The position numbers and the translations under genes were made by a program. This document shows, one piece after another, positions 1 to 9,506 of a DNA stretch of 64,000 bases. Each line of letters begins with the position of its first letter. Position 1 is the first letter of the stretch. Source of the DNA: Mycobacterium asiaticum (GTDB taxonomy: Bacteria > Actinomycetota > Actinomycetes > Mycobacteriales > Mycobacteriaceae). Location: positions 62,001 to 126,000 of the forward strand of contig NZ_LZLQ01000124.1 of the NCBI RefSeq assembly GCF_001673315.1. Reading direction: 5' to 3'. The notes below the pieces were generated by a model, which saw only the letters and a list, made by a program, of their open reading frames with translations, made no database searches and was not told the origin of the DNA.

Positions 1-938
1 GCAAGGATCAGGTGCTGGCGATCCTGCAGCTAAGCGATGACCGGCTTGAGGAGCTGCTGGCGCTGGCCCACGACGTGCGGATGCGCTGGTGCGGTCCCGA
101 GGTCGAGGTCGAGGGCATCATCAGTCTCAAGACCGGGGGCTGCCCCGAGGATTGCCACTTCTGCTCCCAGTCCGGGTTGTTCCAGTCCCCGGTGCGAAGC
201 GCGTGGCTCGACATACCCAGCCTGGTCGAGGCAGCCAAACAAACCGCCAAGTCCGGTGCGACGGAGTTCTGCATCGTTGCCGCAGTCCGCGGACCCGACG
301 AACGGTTGCTTGCCCAGGTCGCCGCCGGCATCGAGGCGATCCGCAACGAGGTCGACATCCAGATCGCCTGCTCGCTGGGCATGCTAACGGCCGATCAGGT
401 GGATCGGCTGGCTGAAATGGGTGTGCACCGCTACAACCACAACCTGGAGACCGCCCGCTCGTTCTTCACCAACGTCGTCACCACCCACACCTGGGAAGAA
501 CGCTGGCAGACCCTGTCGATGGTGCGCGAAGCCGGCATGGAGGTGTGCTGCGGCGGGATTCTGGGCATGGGCGAGACGCTGGAACAGCGCGCGGAATTCG
601 CCGCCGACCTGGCCGCGCTCGATCCCGACGAGGTCCCGCTGAACTTCCTCAACCCCCGGCCGGGCACCCCGTTCGGCGACCTGGAGGTGTTGCCGGCCAG
701 CGAAGCCCTGAAGGCGGTCGCCGCGTTCCGCCTGGCGTTGCCGCGGACCATGTTGCGTTTCGCGGGCGGCCGCGAGATCACGCTGGGCGACCTCGGCGCC
801 AAGCAGGGGATCCTGGGCGGCATCAACGCCGTCATCGTCGGCAACTACCTGACCACTCTCGGCCGGCCCGCCGAGGCGGATCTGGAGCTGCTGGAGGATC
901 TGCAGATGCCGATCAAGGCGTTGAACGCCAGCCTCTGA
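1..938 (+). CDS. bioB: Biotin synthase, 5'-truncated by the window edge
   Basis: Radical-SAM enzyme that inserts sulfur into dethiobiotin, the last step of biotin synthesis. The reading frame is open from the first bases, and the first visible residues (KDQVLAILQL) match an internal part of mycobacterial BioB, so the true start lies upstream and roughly 40 residues are missing. The CxxxCxxC cluster motif CPEDCHFC (about nt 141-164) for the SAM 4Fe-4S centre is present, as are the conserved segments YNHNLET and NFLNPRPGTP. It is followed after 15 bp by bsaP on the same strand, consistent with co-transcription. Confidence 0.97.
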   Translation, partial: KDQVLAILQLSDDRLEELLALAHDVRMRWCGPEVEVEGIISLKTGGCPEDCHFCSQSGLFQSPVRSAWLDIPSLVEAAKQTAKSGATEFCIVAAVRGPDERLLAQVAAGIEAIRNEVDIQIACSLGMLTADQVDRLAEMGVHRYNHNLETARSFFTNVVTTHTWEERWQTLSMVREAGMEVCCGGILGMGETLEQRAEFAADLAALDPDEVPLNFLNPRPGTPFGDLEVLPASEALKAVAAFRLALPRTMLRFAGGREITLGDLGAKQGILGGINAVIVGNYLTTLGRPAEADLELLEDLQMPIKALNASL

Positions 939-953
939 GCCGGCCTGAAAGAG

Positions 954-1190
954 ATGACGATCGTGACGGGCGACATGGGCGGTCCGGTGGCTGCCGGCGT
1001 CTACAACGTCTACACAGGTGAGTTGGCGGGGAGCGCCACACCCACCGCGGCGCAGTTGGGTCTGGAGCCGCCGCGATTCTGCGCCGAGTGCGGTCGCCGG
1101 ATGATCGTGCAAGTCCGTCCCGACGGGTGGTGGGCCCGGTGTTCCCGGCACGGGCAGGTCGACTCCGCCGACCTGGAGGCGCAGCGATGA
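954..1190 (+). CDS. bsaP: Biotin synthase auxiliary protein (Rv1590-like)
   Basis: Small 78-residue protein directly downstream of bioB, matching Rv1590 in size and position. Rv1590 was recently shown to be an auxiliary protein that mycobacterial biotin synthase needs to convert dethiobiotin to biotin. The sequence shows a CxxC pair (C43, C46, in FCAECGRR) and a third cysteine, C63, in a WARCSRHG context, a possible metal or Fe-S site. The function is known from the family; the cysteine role here is inference. Its stop codon overlaps the start of the next gene (ATGA). Confidence 0.88.
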   Translation: MTIVTGDMGGPVAAGVYNVYTGELAGSATPTAAQLGLEPPRFCAECGRRMIVQVRPDGWWARCSRHGQVDSADLEAQR

Positions 1191-1846
1191 CCGAGCACGT
1201 CGTTTCCGAGACGCCCCCGCCGGGCCGGCCGCCCGGGCCGCGCACCTCGCGCAACCGGGCTCTCGGCATTGTGGTGCTGGTTCTGAGCGCCTGCGGTGCC
1301 CTGGTGGGCGCGCTGTGGGCGTTAATCGCACCGCCGGTCCAAGCTGTGGTGGCCATCAGCCGCAAAGGGGAGCGGGTACACGAATACCTCGGCAGCGAGT
1401 CGCAGAACTTCTTCGTGGCGCCGTTTCTGCTGCTGGGCCTACTCGGCGTGATGGCCGTGGTGGCAGCGGTGGCGGTGTGGCTGTGGCGGGATCACCGCGG
1501 GCCGGAGATGGTGGTCGCGCTCGCTGTCGGGCTGATCGGCGCCGCCGCCACGGCCGCCGGTGTGGGAGCGGCGCTGGTCCGGTTGCGTTACGGGGCGCTG
1601 GATTTCGACACCGTGGCACTGTCGGGCGGCGAACACCACCTGACATACGTCAACCAGGCGCCGCCGGTCTTCTTCGGCCATCTGCCCCTGCAGATCCTGG
1701 CCACGCTGTTATCGCCGGTCGCCGCAGGGTCGCTGATCTACGCACTGTGCGCCAGCGGCACCGTTCGGGACGACCTCGGCGCCTATCCGCCGGTCAACCG
1801 GCGGGTGGTCGTGGTGCCGTCAGTCCCACCGGCGCCAATTCCCTGA
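1187..1846 (+). CDS. DUF2567-type membrane protein (Rv1591-like)
   Basis: Protein of 219 residues with a Pro-rich cytoplasmic N-terminus and four predicted membrane helices: about residues 24-45, a second near 75-100, a third near 110-130, and one near the C-terminus. Start chosen at the ATG that overlaps the bsaP stop as ATGA, giving the length of Rv1591 (about 220 aa). Its role is unknown; coupling to bioB-bsaP suggests co-expression only. It is convergent with the lipase gene, whose stop lies 6 bp beyond its own. Confidence 0.8.
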   Translation: MTEHVVSETPPPGRPPGPRTSRNRALGIVVLVLSACGALVGALWALIAPPVQAVVAISRKGERVHEYLGSESQNFFVAPFLLLGLLGVMAVVAAVAVWLWRDHRGPEMVVALAVGLIGAAATAAGVGAALVRLRYGALDFDTVALSGGEHHLTYVNQAPPVFFGHLPLQILATLLSPVAAGSLIYALCASGTVRDDLGAYPPVNRRVVVVPSVPPAPIP

Positions 1847-1852
1847 TTGCGA

Positions 1853-3202
1853 TCAGAGCGGGCGGCGGTGAATCTTGCGGCCTGTGATCACCTTGGCCGC
1901 GATAACACCGAGGCGCGCCATACCGACGTAGGTCACCGGGTTGAACATGGTGGGCCACTTGGTCCGGATGAGATGGTCGGTCAGCGGCCGCTCGGCGAAC
2001 CGGTCGATGAGCCAGCGCAGCGCCATCGGAGCCGACAGCGGGTGCAGCAGCATGTGCTCGTTGAACGCGTCCCGATGGTAGGTGACCCTGGCGCCACCCG
2101 CGGAATAGGCGTCGGCCAACACGTCGATGTCGTCGACGGAGATGAGATAGTCGTGCACGGCCTGAATGATCAGCACCGGCGGCGTGGGCACCGCGACGCC
2201 CAGGGTGGTGCTGTCGAAGACATGCGCCACCGCAGGCATGGCCAGAATGTCCTCGAGCGGTTCGTCGAGGAACGTGCCCAAGTCCAGGTGTGCCATCCGG
2301 ACGACCGCTTCGGCCGTCGTCATCTTCTCCAGGCTCAGCAACAGCTCCCGGCCCGCGTCGCTGGCGTGTTCTTTGATCATCCGATCCAGGTCCGGGTACG
2401 TGTGCGCGAGTGCTGCGACCACAAGTGCGGGCAGACCCGCCAGCAGGCTGCCGTTGAGGCGGCGGAAGGTGTTCCCCAAGTTGCCCACCGGTGATCCCAG
2501 CACCGCACCGACGACGTCCAGCTCCGGCGCGTACTCGGCGCACAGTTCGGCGGCCCAGGCGCTTGCCAGTCCACCGCCGGAGTAACCCCACAGCCCGATC
2601 GGTGCTTCGGGGGACAAATTGAACCGCTCCGAGCTCAGGGCGGCGCGGATACCGTCAAGGACGCGGTACCCCGGCTCGTAGGGTGCGCCCCACAGGCCGT
2701 TGAGTCCTTCGTGGTCGGGTACCGAGACCGCCCATCCTTCGGCGACCGCGGCGGAGATCAACAACAGCTCCAACTGCGCCAGGGATCCGATGGCCTTGGC
2801 GCGGCGGCGCAGCGCATAGGACGGGAAGCAGCGGGACGTGATGGCGTCGATCGCGCACTGGTAGGAGATCAGCGGGACGGTCTTGCCCGGCGCCGTCTCG
2901 GCGGGGACCAGCACCGTCGTCACGGTCGCCTCGGGATTCCCGTTCATGTCCGTCGTCCGGTACAGCAGCTGGGTGGCGATGATGCGCTGCGGGATCAAGC
3001 CCAGGAACGCCAGTTCGACGTCGCGCGACCGCAGCACGGTGCCCGGCGCCGCGTGCCGGAAGCCGGCTGGGGGCTGATAGAACGGGTCGTCCTTGGGCAG
3101 CAGCGGGCGAACCTTGCGCTGCAACTCCTCGTGCGGTGGCCGCCCGATCCAGTGCAGCCCTTCGGGTCCGACCGCGCTTGCGTCCTTGGCGAGCTCGACC
3201 AT
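1853..3202 (-). CDS. Secretory-lipase (LIP) family alpha/beta hydrolase (Rv1592c-like)
   Basis: Protein of 449 residues of the LIP lipase family, matching Rv1592c in place and length. The nucleophile elbow GYSGGG lies about mid-protein, followed by the LASAWAAELCAEYAPEL helix, and DHEGLNG-like strand motifs precede it. No convincing signal peptide is visible. The ATG at 3202 is preferred over an adjacent TTG at 3205 because a GGGAG ribosome site lies 8 nt upstream of the ATG. Likely hydrolyses acyl esters; the substrate cannot be told from sequence. Confidence 0.9.
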   Translation of the reverse strand: MVELAKDASAVGPEGLHWIGRPPHEELQRKVRPLLPKDDPFYQPPAGFRHAAPGTVLRSRDVELAFLGLIPQRIIATQLLYRTTDMNGNPEATVTTVLVPAETAPGKTVPLISYQCAIDAITSRCFPSYALRRRAKAIGSLAQLELLLISAAVAEGWAVSVPDHEGLNGLWGAPYEPGYRVLDGIRAALSSERFNLSPEAPIGLWGYSGGGLASAWAAELCAEYAPELDVVGAVLGSPVGNLGNTFRRLNGSLLAGLPALVVAALAHTYPDLDRMIKEHASDAGRELLLSLEKMTTAEAVVRMAHLDLGTFLDEPLEDILAMPAVAHVFDSTTLGVAVPTPPVLIIQAVHDYLISVDDIDVLADAYSAGGARVTYHRDAFNEHMLLHPLSAPMALRWLIDRFAERPLTDHLIRTKWPTMFNPVTYVGMARLGVIAAKVITGRKIHRRPL

Positions 3203-3310
3203 CAAGGCTCCCTTCGAGGCCCTAGGCGTGCTCCTACGCGTTCTAACCCGATCAAGCGGGGTGGTGGCGCCGCCGGCCAGTCTGATTCCAGCACCAGCGC
3301 CTGCCGCGCC

Positions 3311-3329
3311 AGCAGTTTCTTAAACAGCT
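3311..3329. promoter_or_regulatory. Imperfect palindrome upstream of the lipase gene
   Basis: AGCAGTTT-ctt-AAACAGCT, an inverted repeat with one mismatch pair, sits in the 195-bp gap between nrtR (stop) and the lipase start, next to an AT-rich stretch. This is the only stretch in the gap that looks like a regulator site; whether it acts as an operator for the lipase gene is a guess. Confidence 0.25.
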
Positions 3330-3397
3330 CTTAGATAATGTACAGGTCGAGGCCGCCTGCGTCGAAACCAACTCGCGGGTGGCGCCCCGTCCCGCGG

Positions 3398-4102
3398 CTA
3401 ACCCGGCGGGCGGAGCGCGGCGAACTCGTCGGTGACCCGCAAATGCGAGTCGGTGAATCGGTAGAGCGCTGCCGGGCGGCCGCCGCTGCGGCCGGACTGG
3501 GCGATGGTGCCGGTCTGGGTGATCACTTTGCGCCGGACCAACACCCGCTGCAGATTGGTCGCGTCCACCTGGTAGCCGAGGGCGGCGCCGTAGATGTCGC
3601 GTAGCGTAGACAGCGCGAATTCCCTTGGCGCTAAGGCGAACCCGATGTTGGTGTAAGACATCTTGGCCACCAGCCGGGCGTGCGCATGGGTCACCATGGG
3701 GCCGTGGTCGAATGCCATCGACGGCAACGAATCCACTGGATGCCAGCGGGTGTCCGGCGGTAGCTCCGGCGTTGCGGGGGAGGGCACCAGCCCCAGGAAG
3801 GTGGACGCAATCATGCGAGTGCCGGGGACCCGGTTGGGCTCGGAGAACACCGCGAGTTGCTCGAGGTGCGCGACCTCGCGCAGATCGACCTTCTCGGCCA
3901 ATTGGCGGCGGACCGAGGTGGTCATATCCTCGTCGTTGCGCAGTAGTCCGCCCGGCAGTGACCACTTGTCACGTTCGGGATCCCGGGCTCGCTCCCATAA
4001 CAGCACGTTCAACTGCGGTTTTTGACCCCGTGGTGTCTTGGCGACCATACGAACCTGGAACACGACCGCAAGTACTTCGTGCTCGGTGCTAGTATGAAGC
4101 AT
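3398..4102 (-). CDS. nrtR: NrtR-type NAD biosynthesis regulator (Nudix-like plus winged helix; Rv1593c-like)
   Basis: Protein of 234 residues, divergent from nadABC. The N-terminal half is a Nudix-like domain. Its Nudix box is degenerate: the run after GLLRNDEDM reads RRQLAEKV where a hydrolase would have REUxEE, so it is expected to bind an NAD-related ligand rather than hydrolyse it. The C-terminal half is a winged-helix region with TQTGTIAQSGRSGGRPAALY. NrtR represses NAD genes in mycobacteria. The ATG at 4102 fits the family length and abuts an 8-bp palindrome with no room for a ribosome site. A perfect TACAAT box lies 7 nt upstream, so the mRNA is probably leaderless. Confidence 0.88.
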   Translation of the reverse strand: MLHTSTEHEVLAVVFQVRMVAKTPRGQKPQLNVLLWERARDPERDKWSLPGGLLRNDEDMTTSVRRQLAEKVDLREVAHLEQLAVFSEPNRVPGTRMIASTFLGLVPSPATPELPPDTRWHPVDSLPSMAFDHGPMVTHAHARLVAKMSYTNIGFALAPREFALSTLRDIYGAALGYQVDATNLQRVLVRRKVITQTGTIAQSGRSGGRPAALYRFTDSHLRVTDEFAALRPPG

Positions 4103-4125
4103 GTTTTCGATTGTAAGTCGAAAAC
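4103..4125. promoter_or_regulatory. Palindromic operator between nrtR and nadA
   Basis: Perfect 8-bp inverted repeat GTTTTCGA-ttgtaag-TCGAAAAC. It lies directly against the nrtR start codon and 23 bp before nadA. On the minus strand it overlaps the nrtR -10 hexamer TACAAT (4110-4115). A possible nadA -10, TAGTAT, is at 4090-4095. The position predicts autorepression of nrtR and repression of nadABC by NrtR. The repeat is seen directly; protein binding is inferred from family knowledge. Confidence 0.75.
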
Positions 4126-4148
4126 CTCTGGGTGCGAAAGGAGCCCCC

Positions 4149-5194
<1,046 letters not shown>

Positions 5195-5198
<4 letters not shown>

Positions 5199-6781
5199 CG
5201 CGGGTCCAGCCGTGGCGCGATGACGCCGATGTCGTCGTGATCGGCATGGGCGTCGCCGGCCTGGCGGCCGCGTTGGCGGCGCACCGGGCCGGCAGCCGGG
5301 TTGTTGTGCTGAACAAGGCCGCGCAGACGCGGGGTGCCACCGCAACGCATTACGCGCAAGGCGGCATCGCCGTGGTCACGCCGGACAACCTCGACGATGG
5401 AGACTCGGTCGATGCGCACGTGGCGGACACCCTGGCCGCCGGAGCGGGGCTGTGTGACGCCGACGCGGTGTATTCGATCGTCGCCGACGGTTACCGCGCC
5501 GTCTGCGAATTAGTTGGTCACGGAGCACATTTCGACGAATCCGTACCAGGCCGGTGGGACGTGACGCGGGAGGGCGGGCATTCGCGCCGACGCGTCGTGC
5601 ACGCCGGCGGGGACGCCACCGGCGCCGAGGTGCAGCGCACCCTCGATGACGCTGCACGCATGCTCGACATCCGCAGCGCCCACGTCGCCCTGCGCGTCCT
5701 GCACGACGAGACGGCGGTGACCGGAATCTTGGTCAGCCGTCCGGACGGTCTCGGCATCATCAGCGCCCCCGCGGTGATCCTGGCCACCGGCGGACTCGGT
5801 CACCTCTACGGCGCCACCACCAATCCGTCCGGTTCCACCGGGGACGGCCTCGCCTTGGCCTTGTGGGCCGGCCTGGCGGTCAGCGACGTCGAATTCATTC
5901 AGTTCCACCCCACGATGCTCTATTCGGCCCGTGGCGGCGGCCGGCGGCCGCTGATCACCGAGGCCATCCGCGGCGAGGGCGCGATACTGCTTGACAGTCA
6001 AGGTCATTCGATCACCGCAGGCGTTCATCCGATGGGTGACCTGGCCCCGCGAGACGTCGTGGCCGCCGCCATCGACGCGAGATTGAAGGCGACCGGTGAC
6101 CGGTGCGCCTACCTCGATGCGCGGGGTATCGCCGGTTTCGAGGCGCGGTTCCCGACGGTCACCGCCGCCTGTCGCGCGGCCGGCATCGACCCGGTCCGCC
6201 AGCCCATCCCGATCGTGCCGGGAGCGCATTACAGCTGTGGCGGCGTCGTCACGGATGTGTACGGCCAGACCTCACTGCCGGGGTTGTACGCCGCGGGTGA
6301 GGTCGCTCGCACCGGAATGCACGGCGCCAACCGGCTTGCCTCCAACAGCTTGCTGGAAGGTCTGGTAATCGGCGGGCGCGCCGGAAAGGCGGCTGCGGCG
6401 CATGCTCAGGCGGCGGGGCGCGCGTGCGCTTCGGTGCCGGCGTGGACCGAGGTGACCGCGCTGCGCCGCAGCGATCTGCAACAGGCAATGAGCCGCGACG
6501 CCTCGGTGGAGCGCGATGCCGCCGGTCTGCAGCGGCTGGCCGAGATGCTCAGTGCCGCACCGACACGCACCGTGGTCAACCGACGCGATGCCGAAGACGT
6601 GTGCCTCACCATGGCTGCCCGCGCAGTCACCGCCGCCGCGCTGGCGCGCACCGAGAGCCGCGGCTGCCACCACCGTGCCGACTACCCATCGCTCGGCGCC
6701 GATCCGGGCCGCAGCGCGCTGATCCGGCTAGCCCCCGACGGCAACGGGGTGCAGCTGGAAGCGCTGGCGGCGGTGGGCTGA
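5195..6781 (+). CDS. nadB: L-aspartate oxidase
   Basis: 528-residue flavoenzyme that oxidises aspartate to iminoaspartate for NadA. The N-terminal dinucleotide motif GMGVAGLAAAL binds FAD, and the succinate-dehydrogenase-like segments ATHYAQGGIA, FIQFHPT and GANRLASNSLLEGLV are intact. Translationally coupled to nadA (ATGA) and to nadC, whose ATG shares the last base of the nadB TGA. Expected to be under NrtR control with the rest of the operon. Confidence 0.96.
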
Positions 6782-7638
6782 TGTTCTTGGACGACGCCGA
6801 GCTGGTAGATGCGCGCGAGACCATCCGCCGCGGACTCGAAGAGGACCTGCGCTACGGACCCGATGCCACCACGCTTGCCACGGTGCCGGCGGGCGCGGTG
6901 GCCACGGCGTCGATGGTGCCGCGTGAGTGCGGGGTGGTCGCCGGCGTCGACGTCGCGCTGATAGTGCTGGACGAGGTGATCGGCCGCGACGGCTACCAGG
7001 TGGTGCACCGGGTCGAGGACGGCGCGCGGTTGAAGGTGGGCGAGCCGCTGCTGACCGTGCGGGCCGACACCCGCGGCCTGCTGACCGCGGAGCGGACCAT
7101 GCTGAACCTGGTATGCCATCTATCCGGCATCGCGACTGTCACCGCCGCTTGGGTCGAGGCCGTGCAGGGAACCAAGGCGAAAGTCCGCGACACCCGCAAG
7201 ACGTTGCCCGGTTTGCGGGCCCTGCAGAAGTACGCGGTGCGGGTTGGCGGCGGCGTCAACCACCGATTGGGCCTGGGCGATGCCGCGCTGATCAAGGACA
7301 ACCACGTCGCCGCGGCGGGATCGGTGGTCGAGGCGTTGCTCGCAGTGCGGGCCGCGGCTCCCGACCTGTCCTGCGAAGTGGAGGTTGATTCGCTGGAGCA
7401 GCTCGACGAGGTTCTGGTGGAGAAACCCGAGCTGATCCTGCTGGACAACTTCCCGGTGTGGCAGACGCAGATGGCGGTGCAGCGCAGGGACTCGCGCGCA
7501 CCGGAGGTGCTGCTGGAATCGTCGGGCGGGCTGAGCCTGGAGTCCGCCAAGACGTACGCGGCTACGGGGGTGGACTATCTGGCCGTTGGTGCGCTGACCC
7601 ACTCGGTGCGCGTCCTGGACGTCGGGCTGGACATGTAG
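6781..7638 (+). CDS. nadC: Nicotinate-nucleotide pyrophosphorylase (quinolinate phosphoribosyltransferase)
   Basis: 285 residues. Converts quinolinate and PRPP to nicotinate mononucleotide, completing the nadABC branch. Family signatures are the substrate-binding DTRKTLPGLR, AVRVGGGVNHR and the C-terminal EVDSLEQ and LESSGGL strands. Start at the ATG overlapping the nadB stop. In M. tuberculosis a further small gene (Rv1597) follows nadC; here only 29 bp separate nadC from the convergent next gene, so it is absent. Confidence 0.96.
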   Translation: MFLDDAELVDARETIRRGLEEDLRYGPDATTLATVPAGAVATASMVPRECGVVAGVDVALIVLDEVIGRDGYQVVHRVEDGARLKVGEPLLTVRADTRGLLTAERTMLNLVCHLSGIATVTAAWVEAVQGTKAKVRDTRKTLPGLRALQKYAVRVGGGVNHRLGLGDAALIKDNHVAAAGSVVEALLAVRAAAPDLSCEVEVDSLEQLDEVLVEKPELILLDNFPVWQTQMAVQRRDSRAPEVLLESSGGLSLESAKTYAATGVDYLAVGALTHSVRVLDVGLDM

Positions 7639-7667
7639 TCAGGCGGCAGGACCGTGCCGCAGGCGAT

Positions 7668-8081
7668 TCAGCTGATGTCGCCGACGAACACCGCCATGCG
7701 GCGCAGCTGCAGCCGCGCCAACCAGGGCAGATCGTCGGCGGTGGAGCCCGCTTCCAGGATCCGTGGGTTGGTGATATGCACCGTGCGGCGGGTGTAGCTG
7801 ACATCAGCCTCCCCGGCGGCCAGCACGTTCTTCACCCAGTCCGTCTTGCCGTGGCCCAGCGCGATTGCGAGCAGTTTGCCCTTGCGGTAGGTGGTGACGA
7901 TCGTCTTGTACTGCTTCCCAGACTTGCGCCCGCGGTGCTCGACGGTCGCGGTGCCCGGTAGATACCGCACGATCGGCTTGAGCGCCGGGTTGAGGTACTT
8001 GACTTGGATGTTCTCGAACCACACCGGGTAGACCATCGGTATCCCCGGCGCGTTGTTGGGGTGCTGATCCTTTGCCGACAT
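7668..8081 (-). CDS. Deazaflavin-dependent nitroreductase-like protein (Rv1598c-like)
   Basis: 137-residue protein of the DUF385/Ddn-like split-barrel family, which typically binds the deazaflavin F420. Diagnostic segment TVEHRGRKSGKQYKT followed by the LLAIALGHGKTDWVKNVLAAG stretch is the usual core of these proteins. Start set at the ATG at 8081, with a GGTGGA-type ribosome site upstream. It is divergent from hisD (90 bp apart). The substrate is unknown. Confidence 0.85.
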   Translation of the reverse strand: MSAKDQHPNNAPGIPMVYPVWFENIQVKYLNPALKPIVRYLPGTATVEHRGRKSGKQYKTIVTTYRKGKLLAIALGHGKTDWVKNVLAAGEADVSYTRRTVHITNPRILEAGSTADDLPWLARLQLRRMAVFVGDIS

Positions 8082-8171
8082 CGAGGGTTCCACCTTTTCT
8101 CCGGCTTGCGCTGTCCAACGGCACACTACCGGGGGAATAACGACTTGAGCTGCTCTGGGACAATGGACCAT

Positions 8172-9506
8172 ATGACCACATCGCCCGCTCTGCTGGCCCG
8201 GATGGATTTGCGGGGCCAGGAGTTGACGGCTGCGCGGCTGCGGACGGCTTTGCCGCGCGGCGGCGTCGACGTGGACGCGGTGTTGCCGACTGTGCGGCCC
8301 ATCGTGGCCGCTGTCGCCGAGCACGGGGTGGCTGCGGCCCTGGAGTACGGGGCGAAGTTCGACGGGGTACGGCCGTCGGCCGTCCTGGTCCCCGAGGCCG
8401 CACTGGACGCCGCGGTGAAGGGGCTGGACGGAGACGTCCGGGACGCCTTGCAGGTGATGATCGAACGAACCCGCGCGGTGCACGCCGATCAGCGACGCAG
8501 CGACACCACTACCACGCTGAGCCCCGGGGCCACCGTCACCGAACGTTGGGTGCCGGTCGAACGCGTCGGCCTCTACGTGCCCTGCGGGAACGCGGTGTAC
8601 CCGTCCAGCGTGGTGATGAACGTGGTGCCGGCCCAGGCGGCAGGAGTGGGATCGCTGGTGGTGGCAAGCCCCCCGCAAGCCGGTTTCGGCGGCCTTCCAC
8701 ACCCGACCATCCTGGCCGCGGCCGCGCTATTGGGGGTCGAGGAGGTGTGGGCGGTCGGTGGCGCGCAAGCGGTGGCGCTGCTGGCCTACGGCGGCGTAGA
8801 TACCGGCGGTGCGGCCTTGGCGCCGGTGGACATGATCACCGGGCCGGGAAACATCTACGTCACCGCCGCCAAGCGGCTGTGCCGTTCGATGGTCGGCATC
8901 GACGCCGAAGCCGGGCCCACCGAGATCGCCATCCTGGCCGACGAGACCGCAAACCCAGTGCACGTGGCCGCCGATCTGATCAGTCAGGCTGAGCACGACG
9001 AGATGGCCGCCAGCGTGTTGGTCACTCCGAGCGAGGAACTGGCCGACGCGACCGAGGCCGAGCTTGGTGCTCAGCTGCAGACCACGGCGCACCGCGACCG
9101 AGTCACTGCGGCGCTTTCCGGCCCGCAGTCGAAGACGATTCTGGTGGACAATCTCGATGCCGGCGTGCAGGTGGTCAACGCCTACGCTGCCGAGCACCTA
9201 GAGATCCAGACCGCCGATCCGGCTGCAGTCGCCACCCGGATCCGTTCGGCCGGAGCGATTTTTGTCGGCGCATACGCGCCGGTGAGCCTGGGCGACTACT
9301 GCGCCGGCTCCAACCACGTGCTGCCCACCGCCGGCAGCGCACGCTACTCCAGCGGGCTGTCGGTGCAGACCTTCCTGCGCGGCATCCACGTGGTCGACTA
9401 CACGGAGGCAGCCCTCAAAGATGTCTCCGGTCACGTTGTCGCGCTGGCCGAGGCCGAGGACTTGCCGTCGCACGGCGAAGCGGTACGGCGGCGGTTCGAG
9501 CCATGA
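8172..9506 (+). CDS. hisD: Histidinol dehydrogenase
   Basis: 444-residue enzyme for the final two oxidations of histidine synthesis and first gene of the his operon. Conserved motifs: DMITGPGNIYV, GPTEIAILAD, the zinc-site QAEHDE and YSSGLSVQTF. Codon 138 gives a cysteine in the nucleotide-binding strand YVPCGNAVYP, where homologues have glycine (VPGGNAVYP). The ATG at 8172 is preferred over one at 8163. A GACAAT box ends 7 nt before 8172 and no ribosome site is evident, so initiation may be leaderless. hisC overlaps its stop by 4 bp. Confidence 0.95.
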   Translation: MTTSPALLARMDLRGQELTAARLRTALPRGGVDVDAVLPTVRPIVAAVAEHGVAAALEYGAKFDGVRPSAVLVPEAALDAAVKGLDGDVRDALQVMIERTRAVHADQRRSDTTTTLSPGATVTERWVPVERVGLYVPCGNAVYPSSVVMNVVPAQAAGVGSLVVASPPQAGFGGLPHPTILAAAALLGVEEVWAVGGAQAVALLAYGGVDTGGAALAPVDMITGPGNIYVTAAKRLCRSMVGIDAEAGPTEIAILADETANPVHVAADLISQAEHDEMAASVLVTPSEELADATEAELGAQLQTTAHRDRVTAALSGPQSKTILVDNLDAGVQVVNAYAAEHLEIQTADPAAVATRIRSAGAIFVGAYAPVSLGDYCAGSNHVLPTAGSARYSSGLSVQTFLRGIHVVDYTEAALKDVSGHVVALAEAEDLPSHGEAVRRRFEP

